A DNA stretch of 48,819 nt from Lentisphaeria bacterium (GTDB taxonomy: Bacteria > Verrucomicrobiota > Lentisphaeria > Victivallales > Victivallaceae). Positions 22,197-29,040 of this stretch are shown here, piece by piece. Within the stretch, counting starts at the first letter, position 1, and each line of letters opens with the position of its first letter. The notes beneath the pieces are model-generated. The model was not told the DNA's origin. It did not search any database and saw nothing but the letters and a program-made list of their open reading frames with translations. The translations under genes and the position numbers were made by a program. The stretch lies in assembly GCA_900768515.1 (NCBI GenBank), contig CAAGDG010000014.1:1-48819 (forward strand), written 5' to 3'.

Positions 22197-23189
22197 ATGG
22201 AGAACTGCGGCCGCAAGCGGAAGCTCATCATTCAGATTCCCTGCCTCAACGAGGCGAAGACTCTCGGCATTGCTCTGGCGGAACTGCCCCGTTCGGTTCC
22301 GGGAATCGACAAGGTCGAAATCCTGATTGTGGACGACGGTTCCACCGATGACACCGTCGAGGTGGCGCGGGCCGCCGGCGTCGATCACATCGTGCGCCAC
22401 TCCACCAATCTCGGACTTGCGCGCGCTTTCATGACCGGGCTGGCCGCATCGCTGGAGCTCGGCGCCGACATCATCGTCAACACCGACGCCGACAATCAGT
22501 ATCGCGCTTCGGATATTCCGGCGCTGGTCGCGCCGATTCTGGAGGGGCGGGCGGAATATGTGATCGGCACCCGGCCGATTGCGGGGATCGAGCACTTTTC
22601 TCCGGTCAAGAAGTTTCTGCAGAAGCTCGGCAGCAGCGTGGTCCGCCGGATCTCCGGCACCCGGGTCGAGGATGCTCCGAGCGGATTCCGTGCGCTCTCG
22701 CGCGATGCGGCGATGCGGATGAATGTCTTCAACCGCTACACCTATACGCTTGAAACCATCATTCAGGCGGGGTACAAGAATATTCCGATCGTCTGTGTTC
22801 CGGTCGGCGTGAATGCGGATCTGCGTCCGTCGCGGCTGGTCAAGAGCATTCCTCGTTACATCCAGCGCTCGATTTTTACGATGATCCGGATTTTCGTGGT
22901 CTACCGGCCATTTAAATTCTTCTTTTCAATCGGGACGGTTTTTTTCCTCGCCGGTTTCCTGATCGGCTGCCGGTTCCTCTACTACTATCTGTCGGGGCAG
23001 GGGGGCGGAAAGACGCAGTCGCTGATCCTTGCCGCGATCCTGATGCTGATGGGTGCGATTTCCGGGATGCTGGCGTTCATGGCCGATCTGCAGTCGGTCA
23101 ACCGGCAGCTGCTGGAGGAGATCCAGTACCGGCAGCGTCGTGAGATGTTCGACCGGAGCGGGAAGGCCGGGGAGCGCGACGGGCAATGA
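22197..23189 (+). CDS. Family 2 glycosyltransferase with C-terminal membrane helices (DPM1/GtrB-like)
   Basis: A 330-residue membrane glycosyltransferase. The GT-A domain (about 10-230) has IIQIPCLNEAKTL, ILIVDDGSTDDT and NTDADNQY (DxD for the nucleotide-sugar metal). Two hydrophobic helices follow (about 240-265 and 280-300). Such enzymes load a sugar onto polyprenyl phosphate on the cytoplasmic face. The ATG at 22197 with GGGAAG is preferred over the GTG at 22188, which would sit almost on the ribosome binding site. It overlaps the GtrA-like gene by ATGA, forming the usual GtrB/GtrA pair. Confidence 0.92.
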   Translation: MENCGRKRKLIIQIPCLNEAKTLGIALAELPRSVPGIDKVEILIVDDGSTDDTVEVARAAGVDHIVRHSTNLGLARAFMTGLAASLELGADIIVNTDADNQYRASDIPALVAPILEGRAEYVIGTRPIAGIEHFSPVKKFLQKLGSSVVRRISGTRVEDAPSGFRALSRDAAMRMNVFNRYTYTLETIIQAGYKNIPIVCVPVGVNADLRPSRLVKSIPRYIQRSIFTMIRIFVVYRPFKFFFSIGTVFFLAGFLIGCRFLYYYLSGQGGGKTQSLILAAILMLMGAISGMLAFMADLQSVNRQLLEEIQYRQRREMFDRSGKAGERDGQ

Positions 23190-23677
23190 AGCTCCCGTTT
23201 GAGCTTGGCCGGAAGATCCGCTGGGAACGGGTGTTTGAACTGGTTCGTTACGCTTTCGGGTGCGGTTGCAGCGTACTGGTCAAGATGGTGGCGACCACGC
23301 TGTTTTCTCTGCTCCATTCTCCGGTGTGGCTCGCTTATCTGGGGGCGCAGGTGGTGATCGTTTTCTTCTCCTACGGGTTTCACGCCCGGATTACGTTTCA
23401 GGAAAAGCACTACAGCTGGCGGACGTTTTTCCTCTTCTTCCGGTCGCTGGTCCTCTTTCAGGTGATCGACTATCTTCTGGTGGTGCTCGGAGCGGAGTTG
23501 CTCACCAGTTACCTTGAGGAGAGAGGCAGCCTGACGATGTGGCAGCGGCAGGGGATTGTCTCCGGCTCCATTCTGGTGGTGAGCGCCCTGATCTTTCTCG
23601 CCCGTTTCTCGATGTACCGCAGCGTGTTCCGCAACAGAAGGCCGGCCGCCCCGGAGGGATCGGGAGAGAACCGCTGA
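23186..23677 (+). CDS. GtrA-family membrane protein
   Basis: A 163-residue integral membrane protein with about four helices (visible in LVRYAFGCGCSVLVKMVATTLF, AQVVIVFFSYGFHAR, LVLFQVIDYLLVVLGAEL and ILVVSALIFLARF). GtrA-like proteins are thought to flip or assist transport of lipid-linked sugars made by the preceding GT2 enzyme. It is translationally coupled to that gene. The highly charged C-terminal tail lies after the last helix. It ends 18 bp from the convergent glycosyltransferase gene. Confidence 0.88.
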   Translation: MKLPFELGRKIRWERVFELVRYAFGCGCSVLVKMVATTLFSLLHSPVWLAYLGAQVVIVFFSYGFHARITFQEKHYSWRTFFLFFRSLVLFQVIDYLLVVLGAELLTSYLEERGSLTMWQRQGIVSGSILVVSALIFLARFSMYRSVFRNRRPAAPEGSGENR

Positions 23678-23695
23678 CCGGTTCCCGGCAGTGTT

Positions 23696-25303
23696 CTATT
23701 TCCACTCAGCCAGGGGACGGGAGGGGCCGAACGTTTCCGTTGCAATCCGGGAGGATTCCTCGTTGAGCAGGAGCGCCCGGCAGGGAGTCCCCGGCGACGG
23801 CATTGCATCGCCGCGGAACAGCACCTCCCAGATTCTTCCCCGGGAGTCTTCCACCAGCAGCGGGAGGCGCGAGTTGTGTTCCGGCAGCCGTTCGACCGGT
23901 CCCCAGACGGTCAGGAACATATTGCCGTATTTGTAGTCGGCAGTGCTCAGGCGTTTTTCCGGAAGGGTTTCCGGATCCCGGATCCGGTTGAGCACCGGGA
24001 GATTCTCCTGTTGGGCAATTGCAAAGTTCCGCTGCATCCGGAAGAGCGCGATCGGATGGTAGCCGTTCTTCCACTGGTTGCCCGCCCGGATCAGCATCAG
24101 CACGAGCATGGTTCCGAGAAAAACCGTCTGGAGAAGAACCAGCTGCCGACGCGACAGAAAGCGGCGCAGCCTCTCCCCCGCCTCGCTCCAGCCGGTGACC
24201 AGGATCAGAATGCCGAAGACCACCAGCAGCAGGAAATAACGGAGAATCACCTTTTCCGGATGGAGGAAGGGAAACACCTTGTAGACCACGTAACAGTGGA
24301 GCAAATAGACCGTCAGGAAACTGAAGGCCAGAAAACGCCGACCGGCATCGCATCCCTTCCAGAGTTGTGACGCCGCCATCGGAATGATGGTGCAGAAGAG
24401 AAGAAACACCGGAAGGGTTTCGAAATATTTTCCCGACAGACGCAACGGCCGGAAGAAGGAGAGGAGATATTCGAAGAAGTTCAGATAGTTCGGTGTGACC
24501 ATGTGCGAGAGGTGTGACCCGAGAATGACCTCCACCCGTCCGGCGGAGACTCCGAAGAATCTGTTGAGCAGCACGGTTTCCACCGCCAGAACCAGCAGCA
24601 CGCCGGCGGAGAACCAGAAGGGGGCCGGACCGACATGGATTTTCCAGATCCGGAAGAACTCCCGCTTCTCCGCCGGATAGAGCAGAAGGTAAAGCCCGAA
24701 CGCCACCGCCCAGTAGAGCGAAGTGAATTTGCAGCCGTAGGAGATTCCGACCAGCAGTCCGCTCCAGAAGAGCGGCCACCCCGTGCCGGTTTTCAGATGG
24801 CGCAGAAAGAGCAGCGCGGCGCCGAGCATGTAGAATGCCGCCGGCAGCATCGGCAGGAACTGGGTGCTTTCGCGCACGGTCTGGGGGAAGAGGCAGATCA
24901 GCACGAATGCCGCGGCTCCCGCCGCCTTGCTCCGCAGTTTTGTTGCGATCCAGTAGGAGAGGAGCGCACAGCCCAGCGCGGTGAAAAGCGGATAGATATA
25001 GTAGACATACCAGTTCGGTCCAAAGAGCTTCATCAGCGCATAGACCGGCAGGTTGATCGCCCACCGCCCCTGGTGATGGTCGGGAAATTCCGGATACCAG
25101 ATTCCGGTGCTCGCGTAATAACGCAGAAAGCTCCACTTCCAGATGGCGTCGCCGCTTTTCTCGACAATGTCGAGCGTGAGAAGCCGCCAGAATGCGAAAA
25201 AAAGAAGCAGGTAGCTCAGCAGCCGCCGGTGGGAGAGCGCATTGATTTTCTCCGCCAGCCGGCGTCCTGCTCCGGCGAGCCGTTCAGAAGCGGTAAGAAA
25301 CAT
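23696..25303 (-). CDS. Polytopic membrane glycosyltransferase, GT39/PMT_2-like
   Basis: A 535-residue protein with ten or more hydrophobic helices between about residues 27 and 415 and a soluble C-terminal part of about 120 residues. The first loop after helix 1 contains DIVEKSGDAIWKW and YPEFPDHHQGRWAINLPVY. The acidic residue followed by a Y/H-rich loop is typical of GT-C enzymes such as PMT and ArnT, which use polyprenyl-phosphate sugars outside the cytoplasm. It is convergent with the GT2/GtrA pair, which could supply its donor. GAGGA lies 4 bp before the ATG. The acceptor is unknown. Confidence 0.75.
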   Translation of the reverse strand: MFLTASERLAGAGRRLAEKINALSHRRLLSYLLLFFAFWRLLTLDIVEKSGDAIWKWSFLRYYASTGIWYPEFPDHHQGRWAINLPVYALMKLFGPNWYVYYIYPLFTALGCALLSYWIATKLRSKAAGAAAFVLICLFPQTVRESTQFLPMLPAAFYMLGAALLFLRHLKTGTGWPLFWSGLLVGISYGCKFTSLYWAVAFGLYLLLYPAEKREFFRIWKIHVGPAPFWFSAGVLLVLAVETVLLNRFFGVSAGRVEVILGSHLSHMVTPNYLNFFEYLLSFFRPLRLSGKYFETLPVFLLFCTIIPMAASQLWKGCDAGRRFLAFSFLTVYLLHCYVVYKVFPFLHPEKVILRYFLLLVVFGILILVTGWSEAGERLRRFLSRRQLVLLQTVFLGTMLVLMLIRAGNQWKNGYHPIALFRMQRNFAIAQQENLPVLNRIRDPETLPEKRLSTADYKYGNMFLTVWGPVERLPEHNSRLPLLVEDSRGRIWEVLFRGDAMPSPGTPCRALLLNEESSRIATETFGPSRPLAEWK

Positions 25304-25332
25304 TCCATCCTCGAAAGAAAAGTTGAAACAGT

Positions 25333-25373
25333 ATCATTGCAATATAGTTCCAAACGGATCGAATTGCAATGAT
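25333..25373. promoter_or_regulatory. 11-bp perfect inverted repeat bracketing a promoter
   Basis: ATCATTGCAAT (25333-25343) and ATTGCAATGAT (25363-25373) form a perfect inverted repeat with a 19-bp spacer; each arm includes the 8-bp palindrome ATTGCAAT. The arms cover the -10 and the -35 of the promoter at 25341-25369. This is a good candidate operator pair for a dimeric repressor; no regulator gene is adjacent. Confidence 0.6.
25341..25369 (-). promoter_or_regulatory. Promoter of the GT39-like gene
   Basis: On the minus strand TTGCAA (25369-25364) and TATATT (25346-25341) are 17 bp apart. Confidence 0.68.
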
Positions 25374-25416
25374 CCGGACTGTTTTTTTCGAGGTTTATCC
25401 GGGATTGCTCCGGTTG

Positions 25417-26241
25417 TCAGAGTTCGTGCATGAGCGTTCCGAGTTCCAGCGCGTAGCGCAGTTTGGCCAATGCGATTGGACGGAAAGCGCATCGTTCCCC
25501 CGGGACCTCGAAGTTGAAGAGTCCGTCGTACCCGGATGCGCGCAGTTTCCGCATCAGCGGCTGCCACCGGATGTTTCCCCGGCCGCAGGGGAACATGTGC
25601 AGGTCGGATTCTCCGAGATTGTCGGTGATGTGGAGCGCAATGAGTTTTCCGCCGACCGTTTCGATGAATTCGACCGGGTCGCCGCCCGTCAGATTCAGGT
25701 GGCCGGTGTCGAGGCAGACGCCGAGTTCCGGCCGTCCGGCCAGTTCGATGATGTGCAGAAGTTCGGCGGCGGAACGGGAAACGCTCCGGGAGAGGTTTTC
25801 CAGTGCGATCCGGATGCCGTCGCCCGCCGCATCGCAGAGTTCCCGCAACGCTTCCGTCCGGACTCCCTCGACCTCCTCCTCCGGCACTCCTGCCCGGAGC
25901 GCCGCGCCGCCGGCGCAGTGGAGGACCGCGGCGCGGACCCCCGCCGCCCGGTAGAGCTCGATTTCGCGTTTCAGGTAGTCCAGATCGCGCCGCCGGGCGG
26001 CAGGATCGGCCGCGGCGATGTCGGTGGCAAGCTTCAGGTGTCCCTGCGGAAGCGAAATCCCGCAAGATTCCGCCGTCTCCCGGAACCGGCGTCCGGTTTC
26101 GACGGGATTTCCCCGTTCCATCAGCATCGCTCCATGTTCGTCGGAGAGTTCCGCGTAACGGTAACCGCACTCGGAAAGGATCTCCACGGCTCGTTCCGGG
26201 GGCTCTTCAGCCAGGAACGCCGTCCACATTGCAATCTTCAT
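25417..26241 (-). CDS. Sugar phosphate isomerase/epimerase (xylose isomerase-like TIM barrel)
   Basis: A 274-residue cytoplasmic TIM-barrel protein of the AP-endonuclease-2/IolE/hydroxypyruvate isomerase group. The metal-ligand positions are recognisable in RIALENLSR (Glu), VCLDTGHLNL (Asp and His), LIALHITDN (His) and GLFNFEVPGE (Glu). The ATG at 26241 (MKIAMWTAF) fits the family better than an upstream ATG at 26295. It lies 108 bp beyond KduD on the same strand but after a strong terminator, so it is probably transcribed separately or by read-through. A role in converting a keto-uronate or hexulose is plausible but not shown. Confidence 0.88.
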   Translation of the reverse strand: MKIAMWTAFLAEEPPERAVEILSECGYRYAELSDEHGAMLMERGNPVETGRRFRETAESCGISLPQGHLKLATDIAAADPAARRRDLDYLKREIELYRAAGVRAAVLHCAGGAALRAGVPEEEVEGVRTEALRELCDAAGDGIRIALENLSRSVSRSAAELLHIIELAGRPELGVCLDTGHLNLTGGDPVEFIETVGGKLIALHITDNLGESDLHMFPCGRGNIRWQPLMRKLRASGYDGLFNFEVPGERCAFRPIALAKLRYALELGTLMHEL

Positions 26242-26284
26242 TACCGAAAAGTTCCTGAAAATACAGTGATTGTCCCTTTTCTGA

Positions 26285-26327
26285 AAAAATAACACGCCGC
26301 CGGCGATTTGTCCAGTCGCCGGCGGCG
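26285..26327 (-). terminator. Strong rho-independent terminator after KduD
   Basis: A perfect 12-bp GC-rich stem (CGCCGCCGGCGA 26295-26306, TCGCCGGCGGCG 26316-26327) with a 9-nt loop is followed on the minus strand by TGTTATTTTTT. It lies 23 bp past the KduD stop codon and should end the RraA-ADH-KduD transcript. Confidence 0.82.
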
Positions 26328-26349
26328 GAAGAGTTGAAAGCGGGGATGC

Positions 26350-27114
26350 TCAGCGCCCCATCCAGCCGCCGTCCACCAGATAGATTGCGCCGTTCACGTA
26401 GCTGCTCGCGGCCGAGGCGAGAAAGACCGCCACGCCTTTGAAATCCTCCGGCGTTCCCCAGCGTCCGGCCGGAATCCGTTCCAGGATCGCCCGGCTCCGC
26501 TCGGGATCGTCCCGGAGCGCCTGCGTGTTGTCGGTGGCGATGTATCCGGGAGCGATGCCGTTGACGTTGACGCCGTATTTGGCCCATTCGTTGGAGAGCG
26601 CCATGACCAGTTCGCCGACCCCCGCTTTGCTGGCGGCATAGCCGGGGACGTTGATGCCGCCCTGGAAGGTCAGCAGCGAACAGGTGAAGACGATCTTGCC
26701 CGCGCCGCGTGCGATCATCTCCTTGCCGAATTCACGGGCAAACACGAACTGGGCCGACAAATTGGTTTCGATGATCCGGTCCCAGTACTCGTCGGGGTGT
26801 TCGGCGGCGGGACGGCGCAGAATGGAACCGGCGTTGTTGAAGAGGATGTCAATTTGCGGATGTTCCGCCTTGACTTTGGCGATGAAGGCGTAGAGCGCCT
26901 TGCGGTCGGAGAAGTCGCAGTTGTAGGCGTGGAACTTCCGGCCGAGGGCGGTCACTTCGCGTTCGACCTCGCTGCCGGGTTCGAGCTGGGCGCTGACGCC
27001 GATGATGTCGGCCCCGGCTTCCGCCAGTCCGAGCGCGATTCCACGGCCGATCCCGCGGCGGCAGCCGGTGACCAGTGCGGTTTTCCCATCCAGTTTGAAT
27101 TGATCGAGAATCAT
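26350..27114 (-). CDS. kduD: 2-dehydro-3-deoxy-D-gluconate 5-dehydrogenase KduD-like SDR
   Basis: A 254-residue SDR, the length of E. coli KduD. The enzyme reduces 2,5-diketo-3-deoxygluconate to 2-keto-3-deoxygluconate in breakdown of unsaturated uronates from pectin. Visible are TGCRRGIGRGIA for the cofactor, LFNNAGSILRRP, the catalytic Ser in VFTCSLL, YAASK, and a C-terminal GAIYLVDGGWMGR close to the family ending. The ATG at 27114 overlaps the stop of the zinc dehydrogenase (ATGA) and has GAGGTGG upstream. As third gene of an operon with a promoter element shared with the GH105 operon, it probably handles the sugar acids released there. Confidence 0.88.
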   Translation of the reverse strand: MILDQFKLDGKTALVTGCRRGIGRGIALGLAEAGADIIGVSAQLEPGSEVEREVTALGRKFHAYNCDFSDRKALYAFIAKVKAEHPQIDILFNNAGSILRRPAAEHPDEYWDRIIETNLSAQFVFAREFGKEMIARGAGKIVFTCSLLTFQGGINVPGYAASKAGVGELVMALSNEWAKYGVNVNGIAPGYIATDNTQALRDDPERSRAILERIPAGRWGTPEDFKGVAVFLASAASSYVNGAIYLVDGGWMGR

Positions 27115-28142
27115 TTTTCCACCTCGTCGGAACATTGAATCAACACTTTCATCGCCTCGGCGTTGCCGTTGAACGATTCGAACGCCTTCTGAATTTCGTC
27201 GAGCCGGAGCACCCCGGTGATCAGCCGTTCGAGCGGGAGTTTCCCGGTCGCCGCCAGTTCCAGCCCGTTGCGGAAGTCCTCCTCTTCGTAGAGCCGCGCG
27301 CCGAAGAGGCGCAGTTCCCGCCAGAAGAAGCGGTGCATGTCGACCTCGGGCGGACGGCTGTAGATGCCGACCGCGACGATCCGGCCGCGGGTGCGGACCA
27401 GTTCCGTCATCGTCTTCGCTCCCGCGGCAGAGGCGGTCACTTCAAAGACCACGTCGGCGCCGGCGCCACCGGTGGTTGCTTCCACAATTGCCTTGAGATC
27501 TTCACCGGCCGGATCGACCGTCCGGAAGCCGAGCTCCCGTGCCGTCGCGATCCGGTAGGGGTTGATTTCAGAGAGAATCACGTTCCCGCCGGCGGCGCGG
27601 GCGACCATCGCGATCAGAAGTCCGATCGGACCGCCGCCGAGCACCACCACCGTCTCCCCGGGCCGGATTGCCGCCGTGCGCACATCGTGGCAGGCGACCG
27701 CGAGCGGTTCGATCAGGGCGGCCAGCCGCAGCGAAAGGTTGTCCGGCACCCGGAAGAGGGTGCGCTCCTTGACCACCCACAGTTCCTGAAACGCTCCGAC
27801 GCTGTCGATGCCCATGAATTTGAGATTCATGCAGATGTGGCTGTGTCCGGCGCGGCAGGCCGGACAGTCGCCGCACCAGTCGAGCGGCCGGACCGCGACC
27901 CGGTCGCCGGGACGGAAGGCGGTCACGCCGGGACCGGTCTTTTCGACCACGCCGGACATTTCGTGGCCGATGGTCTGCGGAATTCCGACCCGCTGATCCA
28001 TCTTGCCGTGGAAGATGTGCAGATCGGTTCCGCAGATGCCGCAGTAGGCGACCCGGACCCGGACCTCCCCCTCGCCGGGTTCGGCGGGTGTGACGTCGCG
28101 CACTTCAAAGGTTTGGTTTCCGGTGTAAAAACTTGCTTTCAT
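27111..28142 (-). CDS. Zinc-dependent medium-chain alcohol/polyol dehydrogenase
   Basis: A 343-residue MDR enzyme. Catalytic-zinc ligands appear in YCGICGTDLH and IGHEMSG; the four structural-zinc cysteines are in WCGDCPACRAGHSHIC. The Rossmann motif is VVLGGGPIGLLIAMVA. It resembles sorbitol/threonine/galactitol-type dehydrogenases that interconvert a hydroxyl and a keto group on polyols or sugar acids with NAD(P). The ATG at 28142 with GAGGTG is chosen over an ATG at 28157 that would overlap the stop of the RraA-like gene. It is coupled to kduD by ATGA. In this setting a uronate or keto-acid substrate is likely but unproven. Confidence 0.9.
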   Translation of the reverse strand: MKASFYTGNQTFEVRDVTPAEPGEGEVRVRVAYCGICGTDLHIFHGKMDQRVGIPQTIGHEMSGVVEKTGPGVTAFRPGDRVAVRPLDWCGDCPACRAGHSHICMNLKFMGIDSVGAFQELWVVKERTLFRVPDNLSLRLAALIEPLAVACHDVRTAAIRPGETVVVLGGGPIGLLIAMVARAAGGNVILSEINPYRIATARELGFRTVDPAGEDLKAIVEATTGGAGADVVFEVTASAAGAKTMTELVRTRGRIVAVGIYSRPPEVDMHRFFWRELRLFGARLYEEEDFRNGLELAATGKLPLERLITGVLRLDEIQKAFESFNGNAEAMKVLIQCSDEVEK

Positions 28143-28156
28143 CTTTTCGCACCTCA

Positions 28157-28816
28157 TTAAAAATATCCGCCCTGCGCGACCACCTCGGTCGGACGCAGTC
28201 CGGAGTTGACCATGTCGCGGATTCCAACTTCACGTTTGAGGATCCCCTCCGCTTTCAGCAGCACGGTGTAGGCTTCGGCCGCCGGTATCGCGATAGCGCC
28301 GTCGATGTCTCCGAAGATCCAGTCTCCGGGGTTGACCGTGACTTCGCCGATTCGGACCGGCTTCTGATAGTAGTACATCCGGAAACGGCCGAGCATTCCG
28401 ACGTTGGTCCGGTACTGGTGGAAGACCGGAAACTGCTGGGCGCAGATCGCTTCCGTATCCCGGATCCCGTTGACCAGCGCTCCCCGGCAGCCCGCCTTGA
28501 TCGCCGCCATGGTCATGACTTCACCCCACTGGGCGGTGACCCGGTCGCCGGTGCAGTCCCAGACCACCACCGATTCCGGTTCGAGTGCTTCGAGCATCCG
28601 GGCGCGCATTTCGAACTCCCCGTCGGTGGTGATGTCCGGCGCCCCCTTGACCGTGAACGCACGGCCGCAGAGTTTCCAGGCCGGATTCAGCGGCGCGTAG
28701 TCGCTCGGCAGCGCCGCATTGCACTTGTAGTCGAACCGCATCACATCATTGAGCGCCCCCGAATAGAGTTTGAGGTAACGCTCCCGCATCTCCTGCAGGC
28801 TGATCGGATACTCCAT
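28157..28816 (-). CDS. RraA-like/HMG aldolase-family protein
   Basis: A 219-residue protein of the RraA/4-hydroxy-4-methyl-2-oxoglutarate aldolase family (former MenG). The signature is visible in WGEVMTMAAIKAGCRGALVNG followed by IRDTEAI (the Arg-Asp pair) and in GDWIFGDIDGAIAIP. Members with sugar catabolism neighbours act as divalent-metal-dependent aldolases or oxaloacetate-type decarboxylases; the E. coli RNase E inhibitor is a divergent branch. It is the first gene of the operon with the zinc dehydrogenase and KduD. A possible role is cleavage of a keto-acid intermediate. AAGGAA precedes the ATG. Confidence 0.88.
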   Translation of the reverse strand: MEYPISLQEMRERYLKLYSGALNDVMRFDYKCNAALPSDYAPLNPAWKLCGRAFTVKGAPDITTDGEFEMRARMLEALEPESVVVWDCTGDRVTAQWGEVMTMAAIKAGCRGALVNGIRDTEAICAQQFPVFHQYRTNVGMLGRFRMYYYQKPVRIGEVTVNPGDWIFGDIDGAIAIPAAEAYTVLLKAEGILKREVGIRDMVNSGLRPTEVVAQGGYF

Positions 28817-28851
28817 GAACTCAATTCCTTTTTTAGAATAGATGAATTTTA

Positions 28852-28866
28852 TTTTATCTATATTAA
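28852..28866. promoter_or_regulatory. Candidate operator shared with the GH105 operon
   Basis: TTAATATAGATAAAA (minus strand) immediately follows the -10 box. An almost identical TTAACTATAGATAAAA lies at the same place downstream of the GH105 promoter (37485-37500). A partial second half-site ATCTA (28839-28843) makes a loose palindrome with TAGAT. Probably bound by the IclR regulator encoded at 37676. Confidence 0.6.
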
Positions 28867-28893
28867 TTATACAGGGGAATGCAGGTTTTTCAA
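28866..28893 (-). promoter_or_regulatory. Promoter of the RraA-ADH-KduD operon
   Basis: On the minus strand consensus-like TTGAAA (28893-28888) and TATAAT (28871-28866) are 16 bp apart, the same hexamers and spacing as the GH105 promoter. Confidence 0.8.
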
Positions 28894-28986
28894 CCCCCGG
28901 GACGGAAAAGAGCGGTTTTTTTTGTGAAATTCCGTTCCGGTGCAGAAAGGGATGGGAGGGAAACCGGTTTTTTGATGGGAACGTGG

Positions 28987-29015
28987 TTGCCGCCGGCGGA
29001 GTTTCGCGCTATAGT
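28987..29015 (+). promoter_or_regulatory. Promoter of the DNA methyltransferase gene
   Basis: TTGCCG (28987-28992) and TATAGT (29010-29015) are 17 bp apart; transcription would start only about 20 nt before the start codon. Confidence 0.6.
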
Positions 29016-29040
29016 ATGCGGGAAAATGTCGGAGGGGAAG

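Noticed and set aside
28879..29040. Extension of the methyltransferase frame upstream to 28879
   Set aside because: It would place the start codon before the promoter at 28987-29015; GGAGG directly before the ATG at 29041 decides the start.
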